Part shown: piece by piece, positions 23,111 to 36,025 of the stretch | How positions within the stretch are numbered: the stretch's first letter is position 1 | Layout of the letters: each line of letters begins with the position of its first letter | Source: Euryodendron excelsum | Taxonomy: Eukaryota > Streptophyta > Magnoliopsida > Ericales > Pentaphylacaceae | Assembly: GCA_033060915.1 (NCBI GenBank) | Contig: CM065383.1 | Span: 14,859,501 to 14,923,500 of the forward strand | Length of the DNA stretch: 64,000 bases | Direction: 5' to 3' | Notes under the pieces: generated by a model | The model's database searches: none | The model's input: only the letters and a program-made list of their open reading frames with translations | What the model was told of the DNA's origin: nothing | Program-made: the position numbers and the translations under genes

Positions 23111-26100
23111 TGTAAGCACCCCATTTTTGCCTGCTCGGCAATCTCCAGCCCGTCCAAACTTGTATTCAAGTCAATATAGACATATTCTGAGTCAACTCAA
23201 TTTTTCAAGTCTAATCTAGTCAATCCATCGCTTCGTGGGCTGGCAAAATGACCGAAATGCCCTTGGGGGCATTGTTCGGTCCAATTCCAGTAGGCACGTC
23301 TTCTCGAAGATGGTAAGTCCCATTTTCAAGTCCAATTCCAATTCCAATTCCAATCCCTCCTTTGAGAAAGTTGATTCCTCGAGGCAGTAAGTCTATCTTG
23401 TTCGACACGTTTTCGCGTGAACTCTTTGGAACGGTAAGTCCCTTTAAACCTGTCGACAGGGACAAGACCCTAACTCCCCTAGATGGTAGAACGGTCCACC
23501 TTTGGCGCCTGCAAACCCGCCAATACAGAAATATCCGTTTCGGCATGTCTTTTGAGAAAGTTTATTCCTCAGGCGCTAAGTTTATTTAGCAGCTTCCCGA
23601 GATCAGGCAGTCTTGGGAATGATCGCGAACCGTAAGAGTAGTGGAAGTACTCGCAAACAGGTCGATATAGAAAATTGCCAACAAACCCCTATATCACGGG
23701 ACCGTCGTCAGAGTGGCGGAAACACTCAAAACCCAGATTAACACCCGTGCCTGCTAGCCCACTCCAATGAAAAATGACCAAACTACCCTTAGGGCCATTT
23801 CTGGCACGTTTATCGAGAAAGTACCTAAGTCCGCAGAACGGTAAGTCCACCTTTTCAAGATTATCTTAAAGGCAATTTGGCATAATTAGGTGTGTTCTAG
23901 TGAGTTTTGGGCTAATTCCGAGACTTTCTGGTCAAGATGACCATTTTGCCCTAGGCAACCAAATACCCTAGGAACCACATTGGCACTGGGTATCAAACCG
24001 GTAACCTTCCAAGAATGCTTTTTATAATATTCCTGACCTTTCATTATCTCTTCGGATCATTCTGAGTCAATTCCGGCAAACCTGTTGCAAAATGATCATT
24101 TTGCCCCTAGTGGGCCAGTCGCCTTTTTCGAACACACCGGCTCTAGGAATCAAACCGGTAACCTTCTGGGACATTCTGAAATAACGTTTCCAATCTCAAA
24201 TCTTCTTCTGGGATATTTCGAGTCCATTCCGGCAATTTTTCGATCTAGTTGACCGTTTTGACCCTAATGGCCCGGTCGACCCTTCCAACACATCCTGTCA
24301 TCATTTTTCAAGTCTATTACCTCCGGGACACTCTTCTAAGGGTTCCTGTCCTTTTCTAGTCCACCTTTAAATCATTTTCGAACCTTCCAGAGTCACTCCT
24401 AGTAAAGCCAGGTTAAAAATTGCATGGTAGTTACTAGTACAGGCGCCTAAATCTTCTAAAGATACATTACTTGCCGACTTAAAAACTTTCCTAAGTGGCT
24501 CGCGCCACTGCAACAGGCGCCAAGTCATTCTTCTTTCTATAAATACAAAGCCTTTTCCAGCATGAAAGAGGTCCGCAAACTCAGTCTAGAAACCCTATTA
24601 TTTGATATACAGAGCTCGTAGCCTCTCTAAACCCTAATTTCCTTTAGGTTTTCCAAAACCCTAGCCTCCATACACGAATCCTAGTTCCTATACACTCCCA
24701 TACACTCACATACACTCCTGTACACTCATACACTAGTCTCCAAAGCCTCCACTGAAGACTTAAAGTACTGCAACCCGAAGCTCCCGGAGATTGAAGACAA
24801 GTTCTTGAAGACTGAAGTGAAACAAGGACCGAAGCAAGAAAAGCAAGCAAGAAAAACAAAGCACACAAAGCAAAGCAAAATAAGGAAGATACAACGTAGG
24901 CTCTCATTTAAGTTTACGCATCTCCCCCTCTCTCTTCTCCCTCCAAACCCACTTGGATTTTCTTCTATTTTAATCCCCTATCTTCTTCCCCCCCTTTCTT
25001 GCATGCTTGAAAAAGGGACTTCCCAGTCCATGTGTAGGATTAGGCTATTGGAGGTCACTATGTCGGGGGCTTTCTTTTAGTCTAATCGGAGACCATGTGG
25101 GTTCGGCCCCCTTGATTATGTGGTGAAGCCTTAACCTTGTATGTTCATGACCCCAACTTGCATTGTGCATATCATGATCTTGCATTCCTCCAAAGTTTGT
25201 TTTAAACTTGTTTTCAAAAGCTTACATCAAAACTGTTTTTAAAACTTGCATTAATTCTTCTTTTTCAAAACTTATTTTCAAAATCATAATCCTAAGGTGA
25301 TTCTAGCCTTTCCATGGCTAGGGTTGCTTTAGGAAAGTGTTATATTTAAAGTGACCAATGTGGTCCATATTTTCAAATCCTTGTTGTTTTTAAAACCACT
25401 ATCTTAGAGTGTTTCTAATCTTTTTATGGTTAGAACCGCTCTAAGAAAGTGAGATATTTTTATGAACTCTCCAAAAACTCCCTTTTCAAGAATCTCTCTT
25501 TCTAAAAATCTCTTTTCCAACTTCTCTTTTCAAAAACTCTCTCAAAGTTTTACTTTCCACAATCCCTTCCTAAAAACTCTTTCCAAAAACCTCTTTTCTA
25601 AAAACTTCTTCCAAAATCTTCTTTCTAAACCTCTTCCTAAGTTCACTTTCCAAAAATCCTTTTTTAAGATTTCTTTTCACAAATCTTCCTTTCCAAAAAA
25701 CTCACTTTCCCAAAATCTCTTTTCTCAGAGCCCAAGTCAAGCCCTAGAACTCACAATTAGGAAACCCTAATTTGCCTCCCCAAAAACATAGTTTCCAAAA
25801 CCTCTTATTTTCTATATCAAAACTATATATTTCTAAAACCTATTTTCTACGTCAAAATTATAGTCTTCAAAATCTAGGGTTTCTAAAACTTCACCTTCCA
25901 AATCCATGTCAAATCCTATCTTTCCTTTAGGAAACCAAATCCAATCTCCTCTTCTGGAAACCAAATCCAATTTCCTCGTTTAGGAAACTAGATCCAATCC
26001 TCCGGTTTTGGAAACAAAATCACACCATTTCTTTTTATAAACAAAATCCAATCATTTGTTGTAGGGAATAGGAATCTCCATCCTTCCTAGTCTAAATCTT

Positions 26101-27590
26101 TCCTAATCCACTCATTCCTAATCTCATACCTTCCTAAATCTTAGGTTTTCAAAACTTGAACTTTTAAATCTTTCCTTAAAAACTTCTTAATCTTTCCTAA
26201 TTCCAATCTCTCATAAGTCCATCTCTTTCCAAATCTTAACTTTCCAAATCTAAGTTTTCAAATCTTTCTTAAACTCAAAACCTTTCCTAATCTCAGGTAT
26301 TTCTTAAACTCAAACACTAAATCTTTTTAAAATTCAAAATTTTCTAAATTCAAAACTTTCTTAAGTTAAAACTTTCTAAATTCAAAACTTTCTTAAGTTA
26401 AAACTTTCTAAATTCTAAACATTCCAAATTCCAAATCTTTCTTAAACTAAACTTTTTCTATTTTAAAAATTTCCAATTTTAGAACTTCCCTAAAATGACA
26501 CTTTCCTAAAATGAAAATTTCCTAAAACGGAACTTTCCTAAAATGAAACTTTCCTAATTCAAATCTTTCTTAAATTCCAACTTCCTTCGAATCCAATCTT
26601 TTTTTAATCTCAAGTCTTTCCTAAATCCTCTCTTTCCTAAATCTAGGTTTCCTAAATCTCAATTTTTCCAAAACAAGTCCAAGCTCTCTTTCAAGGGTCA
26701 AATCCTTTTTCAAGTTTAATTCGAGGGCTAAGTTTAATCTTGATTTCCTGATCATCCAATTCTTTTTCAAATTAAAACTTTCTATTTTCTATCGGACTCT
26801 TCTCCGAACTACGACTGACCTGATTCCTCAAAAAGGATATATAGGCAACCCTCACGGGTGCGGTCACAACCTTTTTCAAATCTCCAATTCCATAACTGCG
26901 TTTCAATTTCCAATTCTATGTTCTATTTCCAACTTCCAATTCTAAAATCTATTTTCAATCCTCAATTTCAAGTTCTAAACTTTCTTTCCAATTTCAAACT
27001 TTAATTCTTCTTTTCTAAATCTATTTTCCAACTCTCTGTTTCTTGCATTTACACATCATGCATCATTCTTCTAAAAATTCTTTTCTAAAGTGGATATGAT
27101 TGAACATTTGTTAGTTGAAGACTCTCATAGGTAAATCTAGGGTAAATAGACATGTAGGTACCGCAAGGGTGGGGTAGGGTGATGGCTTAGTGCGTCTTCC
27201 CTACACGTAGCCAACCTCTGAACCTAGGATCACTGTTTTCGAAAGACAAAAAACGGAGTTATTTTTTCTAAAAATGGCTTAAATATTTTTCAAAGGATGC
27301 TAAATAACCTGTTTTCCTAAAAACCCTCTCTTGAGGATGTTTTCCAAAATCGTTTTCTGAAAACCCTAAGTGTAGTCTTCGAATTATGCTTAGTTTTTAG
27401 GTGACCTAACTCACCTTAATCAAGTTAAGTGGAGACTCTGAATCTTTTTCCAAAAGCCCTTTATTCTAATCTATTTTTAATTCAAACCTAGTCGCATTCA
27501 TTCTTCTAGGAGGATGAGTTCTAACGAGAGAGTACAATATTTTCCTGCTTATGTATGTATTCCTTAAGTATGAAAAATCTGGGTGCGATA
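23111..27590 (+). repeat. 5' LTR of the Ogre-like element
   Basis: Starts TGTAAGCACCCCATTTTTGCC and ends GGGTGCGATA, where related LTRs end GCGACA. TATA box CTATAAATA is at 24537-24545, preceded by CGCGCCACTGCAACAGGCGCC. A G-poor quasi-repetitive tract follows at about 25460-26680. A decayed primer-site-like TGGAGACTCTG is at 27430-27440. Confidence 0.92.
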
Positions 27591-27592
27591 GC

Positions 27593-27610
27593 TGGCAACT
27601 CCACTGGGGA
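27593..27610 (+). other. Primer binding site, tRNA-Arg type
   Basis: TGGCAACTCCACTGGGGA begins two bases after the 5' LTR. It differs at one position from TGGCGACTCCACTGGGGA, the primer site used by Ogre/Tat elements. Confidence 0.85.
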
Positions 27611-28273
27611 CACTTAGAGGGTTAAGCCATAGTCATGTCTATTCACCCTTCACCCATGTAGAGTTTTCAATTAACTTGTCTACTTTTATCCACTTTCAAT
27701 CTTCAAAATCAAATTTTCAAAGTTATTTTCAAAAACATGCATTTAACTCCATTCATATTATCTTGTATTAAATTTACCATCTACATACTAACTCTTGAAT
27801 CTTTATTTTGTAGGTGCGCTTTTTGTTTAAATTTTATTAACTGCCATGCACGAATGTGATGAACAGGATGAATGAGATTTGTTGAGCTCTTTCCTCCGCT
27901 TTCAAAAATCACACACACACTGCACATGCACCTGCATTTTGCATACTTGTATTTTTACCCTGATATGACCTTTTTAGGTAGAAAGGGGGAACAGTATATT
28001 GGTTGTGGCAAGATGTTGCGTCAATTTCTTCGCCTACGGCCTCTTAATGGTTCCCCCACTCGGATCACCAACCGATCATGGCACCACCTTGGGGAGTGGG
28101 CCTAGGTTTGAAGATTCGGGGACCGAGCCTTTTTAGGACGCATTAGTCAACCCTTAACCTAATGCTCATATAGACACCTTGCATATTCGAACCTCTGTCA
28201 GATTTAAGACACACGAACCATTTTCCAAAACCATGGAGGAAAGGGCGACTGCTCTTACTTTCATTTATACCTG
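27611..28273. other. Leader of the Ogre-like element before the nested solo LTR
   Basis: Non-coding; it resumes at 33115. The usual pre-gag ORF1 of Ogre elements was looked for and not found. Confidence 0.5.
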
Positions 28274-31200
28274 TGTAAGCACCCCATTTTTGCCTGCTCG
28301 GCAATCTCCAACCCAATCAGGCTAAATTTTCCAACGTCACAGCACATGTAGGTTTAAGATGGGCCTTTTAATCTATAATCCAGTCAACTGGTCACTTCTT
28401 GGGCCCACAAGGACCCGCTGGAGCCGTAAGCACCATCATTCCAGGCAGCTTTCTAGACTAAGTGGTCTTGGAAACCAACGCCACCCAGGTAGCTTCCCGG
28501 GATCGGGCGATCTCGGGGACCAACGCCTCATCAAATTCCAGATGGTTCACTTCTGGCACCCGCTTGCCCGCCAACGTAGAATGTTCGTCATTTAGTAGTT
28601 CTCCGAGACCAGGTGTTCTTAGAGACCAACACCACCATTTCAGGTAGCTTTCTGGGACCAGGCGTTCTTAGGAACCAACATCACCCCTACAGGTAGTTCT
28701 CTAAGACCGGGTGTTCTTAAAGACCAACACCGCACATGTAGTTTTTTGAGACCGGGCGTTCTTAGAGACCAACACCGCACAGCCCGACTCGATGAAAAAT
28801 GACCAAGCTTGCCCCTTGGGCCTCCAGGCACATTTTGAGAAAGTTCAAAATCTCTCAAAATAATAAGTCCATCCTTACAAAATGTTGTTAAACCATTAGG
28901 CATCTCCCACACGCCATTTGGTCCAATTCTGGTCCTATTCCGGCTCGCTCTGGTCAAAATGACCGTTTTGCCTTTGAACGACTCAGCACGGCACAAACCC
29001 CACCGAACGGTAAAAGACTCTCCCAAAACCATCCCTGAACAACCTTACACGCTTAACACAACACACCAAACCATTCCTAACCATTTCCAGCCAATCCTGA
29101 CCAAAATGACCATTTTACCCCTAGCAATCCAAATATACCCCGAAACAGCACCGGTCCTAGGATTTCGAGCAAAGGGTTTCACCATACACCCTTGTTTAAC
29201 CAAAGGAGGACCCTACGACATTAAACATTCATGGCTCGATAAAAGTTCACTGGAGCGTCTCGCAGACGCTCCGCCTAAATTGTCTTTTCTCCCGATTTCC
29301 TAGTTATAATGCACCGTCAACTGTTTTGAGAAATGTGTAAATCAGGAAATTCTCGTAAGCTCATTCATAGATCTTTCCATCGATACGGCTTGATCAGATA
29401 GATCGCTTCCTGAAGCCCTCCATCGTACGGTGCAAAAACTATAACTTTCAACAAGCCCTGGAGCGTCTCGCAGACACTTCACTAAAGTTGACTTTTTCTC
29501 TGATTTCTCGATCAAAATGCACCATCAAACGACTTGAGGAATGCGTAAATCTAGGAATTCCCAAAAGTATTTCCAAAGTACCTTCCATCGGTACAGTCCG
29601 ATCGAAGAGGCTGCTTCCTGAACGCCTTGATCACACCACACGAATACAGCCACTTTCGAACACCCTCGGAGCGTATCACAGACGCTCCGCAAAAGTATCC
29701 TTTTACACAAACTTCCCGATACGATATCCCATGCTTCCAAACACAATTCAACCTTTCTAAAAATATGAAAGTTCACGAGAAACCCTAAGAGAGCACTGTG
29801 GGTGCAACCAATTCCCCTGGAACCTTCTCGGTTGACTCAGTTATCGAGACAAAGTTTGGACGAACCTTCCCGATGATGGAACGTATGCAACATGCGCTCA
29901 AATTTTGATCAGATCGACCAACTTTCGATCAACGGTCAAGATTTAACCAGTACACAGGGTGCCACGTGTCATTCTAGCAATGAAACAGTACCTGCGCATG
30001 TCCTATATGTGTCAGGTCAAAGTTTGGCTAGGCACATGTAGCATATGCGCCAAGCCTGTTCCAAATTGCCTATAAATACCAGGTCACCCCTTTACATATT
30101 CTATCTCCGAAATTGATTCGAAGCTCTGCTGAAACTGCTCCAAAACCTCGAATCCTTACATATATTCCACCCCTCCAACACTTAGGCTAGATTCTACCTC
30201 CCTTAAGCCTATACACTTCACCTACAAGGCCTTATACACACTTACACACTCCATTCCAGCCCCTCAAGCCCTGTTGAAGTCATTCAAGCTCCAATCAAGA
30301 CATCCATTAAAGACCACAAGTGTATTGAAGGCAAAAGGTGGTATCCCTTTTACATTTGTGTCTTCCCCCACTCTTCTCTTCTCTCTCCTAGCCTACTTAG
30401 GCTATTCTCTATTTTAATCCCCATCTACAACCCCTATTCTTTCATGCTTGAGCCAAGAGGGCTCTTAGATCATGCCTAGAGGAAAGCAAGTGAAAGCCAT
30501 CGTGTAGGGGAACCTCTCACTAGCCTACTTTGAGATAGTATGGCCTAGGAGCCTCTTGTTTATGTGGTGTAGCCTAAAAGCCTTGTATGTGATCATGACC
30601 CCTTTCATATTACTATTTTGATTATGTTTTGTATGCTTGGTTTCATTTTATGCTTATTGTCATGTTTTACAATGCTCATATTGCTCTTATTTTCATGCCA
30701 TTTCCAAGCTCAATATTTCTTTCAAAAATTGTTCCAAGAGTTGGCTCCTTGAAGCTTAGGATGAAACCTTAGAAATCATGCCTTGGAAAATCCCCTTCTA
30801 ACCCCTTAACTCTCATTTTGGCATCATGACATTTTAATTAGTATAATGGTTGCTTTCTAATTCTCTAATTTTCAAGATTTCTATTCTTTTAAGTGTAGTG
30901 GTTGGAATGGTCCCATGGAGCCCTCTCTTGAGTAGTCTCCCTTTTGTTTGGCCATGTGAACCCTTTCTTGATAGAATATTTCCCTTGAAAAATGGTTTTC
31001 AAAATCCTTCTCAAAAGATGATTTTCAAAAATGCATTCTCTCCATCTTTATATTAAAAATGGTGCCTTAAAAAGTTGTCATCACCATGTTGATTTTTGGA
31101 ACCCTTACACTCTTGTCAAGATAATGGTTATAATGGCCATGAGGAAACCTTCCTTAGAATGGTTTCCAATCACCAACCATATAAACCATATTTTTAGCTA

Positions 31201-31329
31201 GAGTTAAAATTTTTATGGAAATGATCTTCAAAAGGGTTGTCTACCAAAGTCCATTGCATAGTATGCTTTGTTTTTCAAAGTTCTTTCCAAAAGTGCATTA
31301 AACCAACTTTCAAAACCATTTTTCAATCC

Positions 31330-31618
31330 AACCCTAGGTTAACTTAACCCTAGTCGACCAACCCTAGGTCAACTTGACCCTAGTTGCCCAACCCTAAGTT
31401 AACTCGACCCTAGTTCACTCATCTTAGGTTAACCTAACCCTAAGTCATCCTAACTTTAGGTTAACCCAACCTTAGTTAGTTAACCATAGGTCATCTTAAC
31501 CCTAGGTTAACCTAACCCAAGTTAGTTAACCATAGGTCATCTTAACCCTAGGTTAGTCTAACCCAAGTTAGTTAGCCCTAGGTCACCCCTAACCCTAGGC
31601 CAACCCAATCTAGGTTAA
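31330..31618. repeat. ACCCTAGGTTAAC-type minisatellite with a 46-bp higher-order unit
   Basis: Degenerate repeats of AACCCTAGGTTAACC and related forms. The last part has three copies of a 46-bp unit beginning GTTAGTTA (31475, 31521, 31567). The units contain CCTAGG and GTTAAC palindromes. Confidence 0.85.
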
Positions 31619-32120
31619 TATGTTTCAAGGTTCCAACTTATGAACCCTTTTCTAAATGATTACTCAATTTTAAACCATTCTCATAATCCATTTCTTTCAA
31701 AATCTCCTACTCTCTTGATTTCAAAAAAAAAAAAAAAAAAAAAAAACTCCATAAACTCTTCAAATGTTCCTACACTCCATCTTTAAGGCATTTTCAAAAA
31801 TATTTTCAAAAGATCACAAACCTAAGGTGTCCCTCACCCTCTCATGGTTAGGGATTCCAAGGACAAGTGATAAATCAAGAACAACCTCTAAGGTTGTCCA
31901 CATTAGGATTCCAAACCCTTAGCCATTTCCAAAAACCACTTTAAAAAATTAATTCATCAAAACATTTCTAAAATCATGGCTCCAAGGTTTTCAAAACAAG
32001 ACTTCAAAAACACTTCCAAGTTTTCTTGAGTCATGCCAAAGCATTTTTCCAAAACTCCCTTAAGTTGATCCAAAAATATTTTCAAAACACTCCACCATCC
32101 AATTTCAAGTTAAAACTTCT

Positions 32121-32360
32121 AAGACCACAAAGAGTCTTCAACTTCTAAGACCTCAAAGTGTCTTAAACCTTTCTGAAGACCTTCAAGCGTCTTGAACCTC
32201 TCCAAAGGCCTCAAAGTGTCTTAAACTCTTCCAAAGACCTCAAAGTGTCTTAAACTTTTCTGAAGACCTCAAAGCGCCTTGAACCTCTCCAAAGACCTCA
32301 AAGTGTCTTAAACTCTTACAAAGACCTCAAAGTGTCTTCAAACTTCTCAAAGGCACTAAC
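32121..32360. repeat. 29-bp minisatellite with a self-complementary core
   Basis: About eight copies of CCAAAGACCTCAAAGTGTCTTAAA-like units. The CCTCAAAG start recurs at 32209, 32238, 32267, 32296 and 32325, exactly 29 bp apart. Each unit has AAGAC...GTCTT arms that can pair, so RNA from it could form a row of small hairpins. Confidence 0.9.
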
Positions 32361-33979
32361 GCGCCTATCTTCCATCGAGCTCTTGCCCGAACTAAGAATG
32401 ACCTGATTCTTGCTAAATGAGATACATAGGCAACCTAAAATGGTGTGGTCATAACTTTTATTTCAACTCCAATCCCTTTTTCAAAAATTCTAATAAATTC
32501 AAAGTTTCTATTCCAAGCTCCTTCAAAACTCCCACATTTTCAAACTTCTTCCAAAACTTGCCTCATGCATCATTCATCCGAAAGGTGGTGGCCAAACCCC
32601 GTTTTCAAAATTCTAAAGTGGATATTAAGTGGACAATGGTAACCGGTTATTCTAGTGAGTGAACAAAGGGTGATTAGACATGTAGGTACCGAAAGGGCGA
32701 GGTAAGGTGATGATCTTAGGATATTTTCCCTACACGTAACCAACCTCCGAACCATAAATTTCTGTTTTCAAATGACCAAAATAGAGTTATTTTCCAAAAA
32801 GGGCTTAAATCTCTCCAAAGGTTACCAAACAATCTATTTTCTTAAAAACCCTCTCTTGAAGGAGTTTTTAAAATCTTTTCCAAAAAACCCTAAGTTTAAT
32901 CTTCGGATTAACACTTAGTTTTAGGTGCCCTAACTCACCTTGATCAAGTTAGCTGACAACTCTTATTTTTCTAAAAAGCCCTTAGTCAAACCAATTCTCA
33001 AACCTAGTCGCATTTATCCTTCTAAGAGGATGAGTTCTAGTGACAGAGTTTCGTGCTTTTTGTCTCCAAGCCGAAAGGACCTTGGACACCCAAAAACCGG
33101 AGGGCGACAACCTGTTTATTCCTGTTGTTATAATGATTGTATTCTTACTGTTATAATGCTTGTCTAACTGCTCATGCATGCACGTTTACTTTACCATTGC
33201 ATTCTCTTTCCTTATACTCTTTGCATTCATATTCATGCATTTCATATTCCATATCAAGACGAGAGTTCCAAGTAACTCAAGTCACTGCATTCTCATGCAT
33301 ATGATCAACCCAAAGAGAGTGACGCCTAGTTTACGCTCCCTTGCCTTAAACCAACCCAAACCCTAAGGGTTCCCATGTAACCCTAAGGACTCATGACGTG
33401 CACATCAATTCATTCCATAAGAGGGGCCCCAATCCCTCTATGCTCACGGAGATAGGGTTGCCAAGAAGACAAGGAGCAATTAGTCAACAAGATATCTCAA
33501 TGACTTCATCGACATCGAATCGAAGGAAGACGAATTCGAAGACTCAAGAATAGTTTAGGATTTCGTATGTAAAATTAGATAGGCAAAAATCCTAAGGAAA
33601 TGGTTCCCTTTTTCCCTGTTAAGATGTATTTCGATTTTATTATATTTAGACTTTGAAAGTCCAATATGTCCCCTCAATTTTGAATGAACGCATGTCCCCA
33701 CTCAAATGTTAAGGTCACTATATACAGAGGCAAACCCTACATCTTCAAGAAGTCAGCCGAGTTCATCATGATTAGTTTCCCTCTCAAATAGGGATACCCT
33801 AGGACATGCATTGCATAGAGTTCTTTAAAAACTAGAAACTAACTTGCAATTTATGTTTTTGTCTTTTTCTCTCTTCCTTTTTATTTACAGAGATCACCCT
33901 GCACTGAGTCAATATTACTCCCAAGAAGGGGCAACATTCATCTAGGGATCCCATTATCACTCGGCAAAGAGCATCACTG

Positions 33980-36025
33980 ATGGCTACTAAACTTGAAGAA
34001 TCATCTCAAGTTTCTCGAGAAGAGGTTAACGAAATGAGGACCAAGATGGATGAGATGCTCAAACTCATTCAAACTATGGCTATGAAGGATACTGCTGCAG
34101 TCCCATCATCATCCATGACTTCGTGCAAGGACCCTGAACCCGCTTATCCAAGGATCGTGCTTCAATCTAACAATGCTGGGAGGAACAAGGAAGATGCCAA
34201 AGGGATCAGCGTTGAAGAGGAGGAAATCATATTACTTTCACCTGCCGTAAAGAAGGCCTCCCTTAAACCTTCTCAGTCTAAAAATCCAAGGGCTAGAGGA
34301 TTCACTGCGAAGTTTCCATGGTAATGACGCCCATGGTTTCACTGCCTACGACGAGTTATGTTTCTTTCCTGACCACCCAAGACCCGCTAGGTTCAAAATG
34401 CTTGACTTCCAGAAGTATGACAGCACTAGTAACCCCGTTGCTCATCTTCGTCTCTATACCGGAGCGTTGAGAGGTCACGAAAATGATCTGAAGCTCCTCA
34501 TGCAGTCATTCCAACATAGCCTCACTAGGTTTGCTCTACAATGGTTCGCCCGTCTGGACCTAAGGAAGATCATGACTTGGATCGAGCTAGTCAATGCGTT
34601 TAAAACCCAACACCGCCACAACATCGACCTTACTTCTAATCGATGGTCCTTGATGACGATGAGTAAAGGTGAGAAGGAAAGCTTTAAAGGATATGCCCTA
34701 AGATGGAGGGAGGTCGCTGCACAAGTCAATCCCCCGCTGGAAGAAAAAGAGTATATATAACTATTTGTGCACACTTTTCAAGGTATATACTATGAGAAGC
34801 TCTGCACAAGTGTAGGGAAAAGCTTCTCTGAGCTCATCATGCAAAGGGAGATGATAGAAAATGGTCTCAAGATAAGGAGGATAATAGACCCTTACGCCAA
34901 GACTGGAGAGTATACCGCCAACATAGCCAAGAAGGTGGCTACTACAAGGGGCACAACCAAGAAGGACAGTGAAGTGTCTGCCATCTTGTCTGGCCAATCC
35001 CACCAATATACTGTCTTGCCTGGCCAATTACCCCAATACTGACCGCCATCGCAATCACCTCCTATCCTGCCCTTACCCACTTTAACCATGCCTACTCCAA
35101 CCCCTAACTACGGCGCTGCTGTGGCACGACCTAACTTTAATAGGCTTGCCCGATGCACCCGTGCTTTTCATACCTTAGCTTTCACCCAATCGAGGCTTAC
35201 CATAACCTTCTGAAGAATAATATTTTGAAGCCCATACCTGCTCATCCATTGCCAAGCCCTCTACCATCAACCTTCAATGCCGCCCTTACTTGTGAATACC
35301 ATCCGAGTGGCCAAGGGCACGACACCGAAAGCTGCTTCTCTCTCAAGCACAAAATTCAGAACCTAATAGACAAGAAGATTATTGATCTGCAACTGGTGAA
35401 ACCCGCTCATACTTCTAATGTGACCACCAACCCTCTATTGGGCCACACCGTCAACATGATACTAGTAGAAAAAGAAGGCGAGGGCGAGTTCGATGAGCCC
35501 GGGGCCGAAGGTTGTGAGGACGATTGGGAGATCGATGAAGAAGATGACTGGGAGAAGGATCTCCCATTATGCCCGATTTATCTTTATAACCCTAATGAGG
35601 TGCCTAATGCTTCTGACTGGCCCATTAAGGAGCCAATGTTCCCGAAGGAAGAGCATATCGAAAGCATAACTGCTGATGGATAGGGTGTTGAGTTTCTACA
35701 CCCAAATTATACAGCAGCTGAACGTCACTTATTGGAAAACCCTTGGCCTGCGACCAAGTACAACTATGAAGACATGGGCTGGGGGCTAGAAGAGTCAAGA
35801 GCACAGATGGAGTTGTTCGAGTTAGAAGGGGGTGAACTAGCCACCTTGTTTATAGAAGAACCTGCTGCAAAGAATAAGAAGGAGATCAAGGAGGCTAACA
35901 ACCGCGCCACCAACGTCAACATGTCCAGAGTTTTAGAAGAAGTCTTTGCTTTTCTTATCTCAGCCAAGGACCTAAATCACGAATGGACCATTGAAGATGT
36001 GGGCATTATCCCAAGGCCTTACTGA
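33980..36025 (+). pseudogene. gag: Decayed gag of the Ogre-like element
   Basis: The ATG at 33980 opens a segment with a coiled-coil start (EVNEMRTKMDEMLKLIQTM). After a frameshift near 34320 the frame holds FQKYDSTSNPVAHLRLY, LQWFARLD and ESFKGYALRWREVAAQV, the conserved order of the Ty3/gypsy Gag core. A stop lies at 34758-34760, and the frame continues with KLCTSVGKSFSELI. After another frameshift, 35153-36025 holds CEYHPSGQGHDTESC, a CxxH...HxxxxC motif like the one in Tat/Ogre Gag, then an acidic stretch and a stop at 35681-35683. The reading ends at GIIPRPY just where protease would be expected, with no protease motif. Gag would form particles and bind RNA. Confidence 0.8.

Larger units (their letters stand above)
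28274..33109 (+). mobile_element. Divergent Ogre-type solo LTR (4.8 kb) nested in the Ogre-like element
   Basis: Begins TGTAAGCACCCCATTTTTGCC and ends GGAGGGCGACA. Both sides carry the perfect target duplication ACCTG (28269-28273 and 33110-33114). Only about 45 bp at the start, the G-poor tract style and the last 700 bp resemble the other LTRs. The body differs, with 'gaccgggcgttcttagagaccaac' repeats at 28600-28780 and a CCTATAAATA box at 30069-30078. It therefore represents another Ogre/Tat subfamily. No internal region is present. It contains two minisatellites (31330-31618, 32121-32360) and a poly(A) run at about 31718-31746. Confidence 0.92.

Noticed and set aside
27872..28105. Ogre ORF1 candidate upstream of gag
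   Set aside because: Only 77 codons, cut by the nested solo LTR, with no resemblance I could recognise.
28359..29303. Several overlapping ORFs of 60-130 codons
   Set aside because: They fall in GC-richer repeats of the solo LTR, lie on both strands and have no domain-like pattern.
31330..31618. Interstitial telomere repeat
   Set aside because: The unit is ACCCTAGGTTAAC-like, not the plant CCCTAAA repeat, and it lies inside an LTR.
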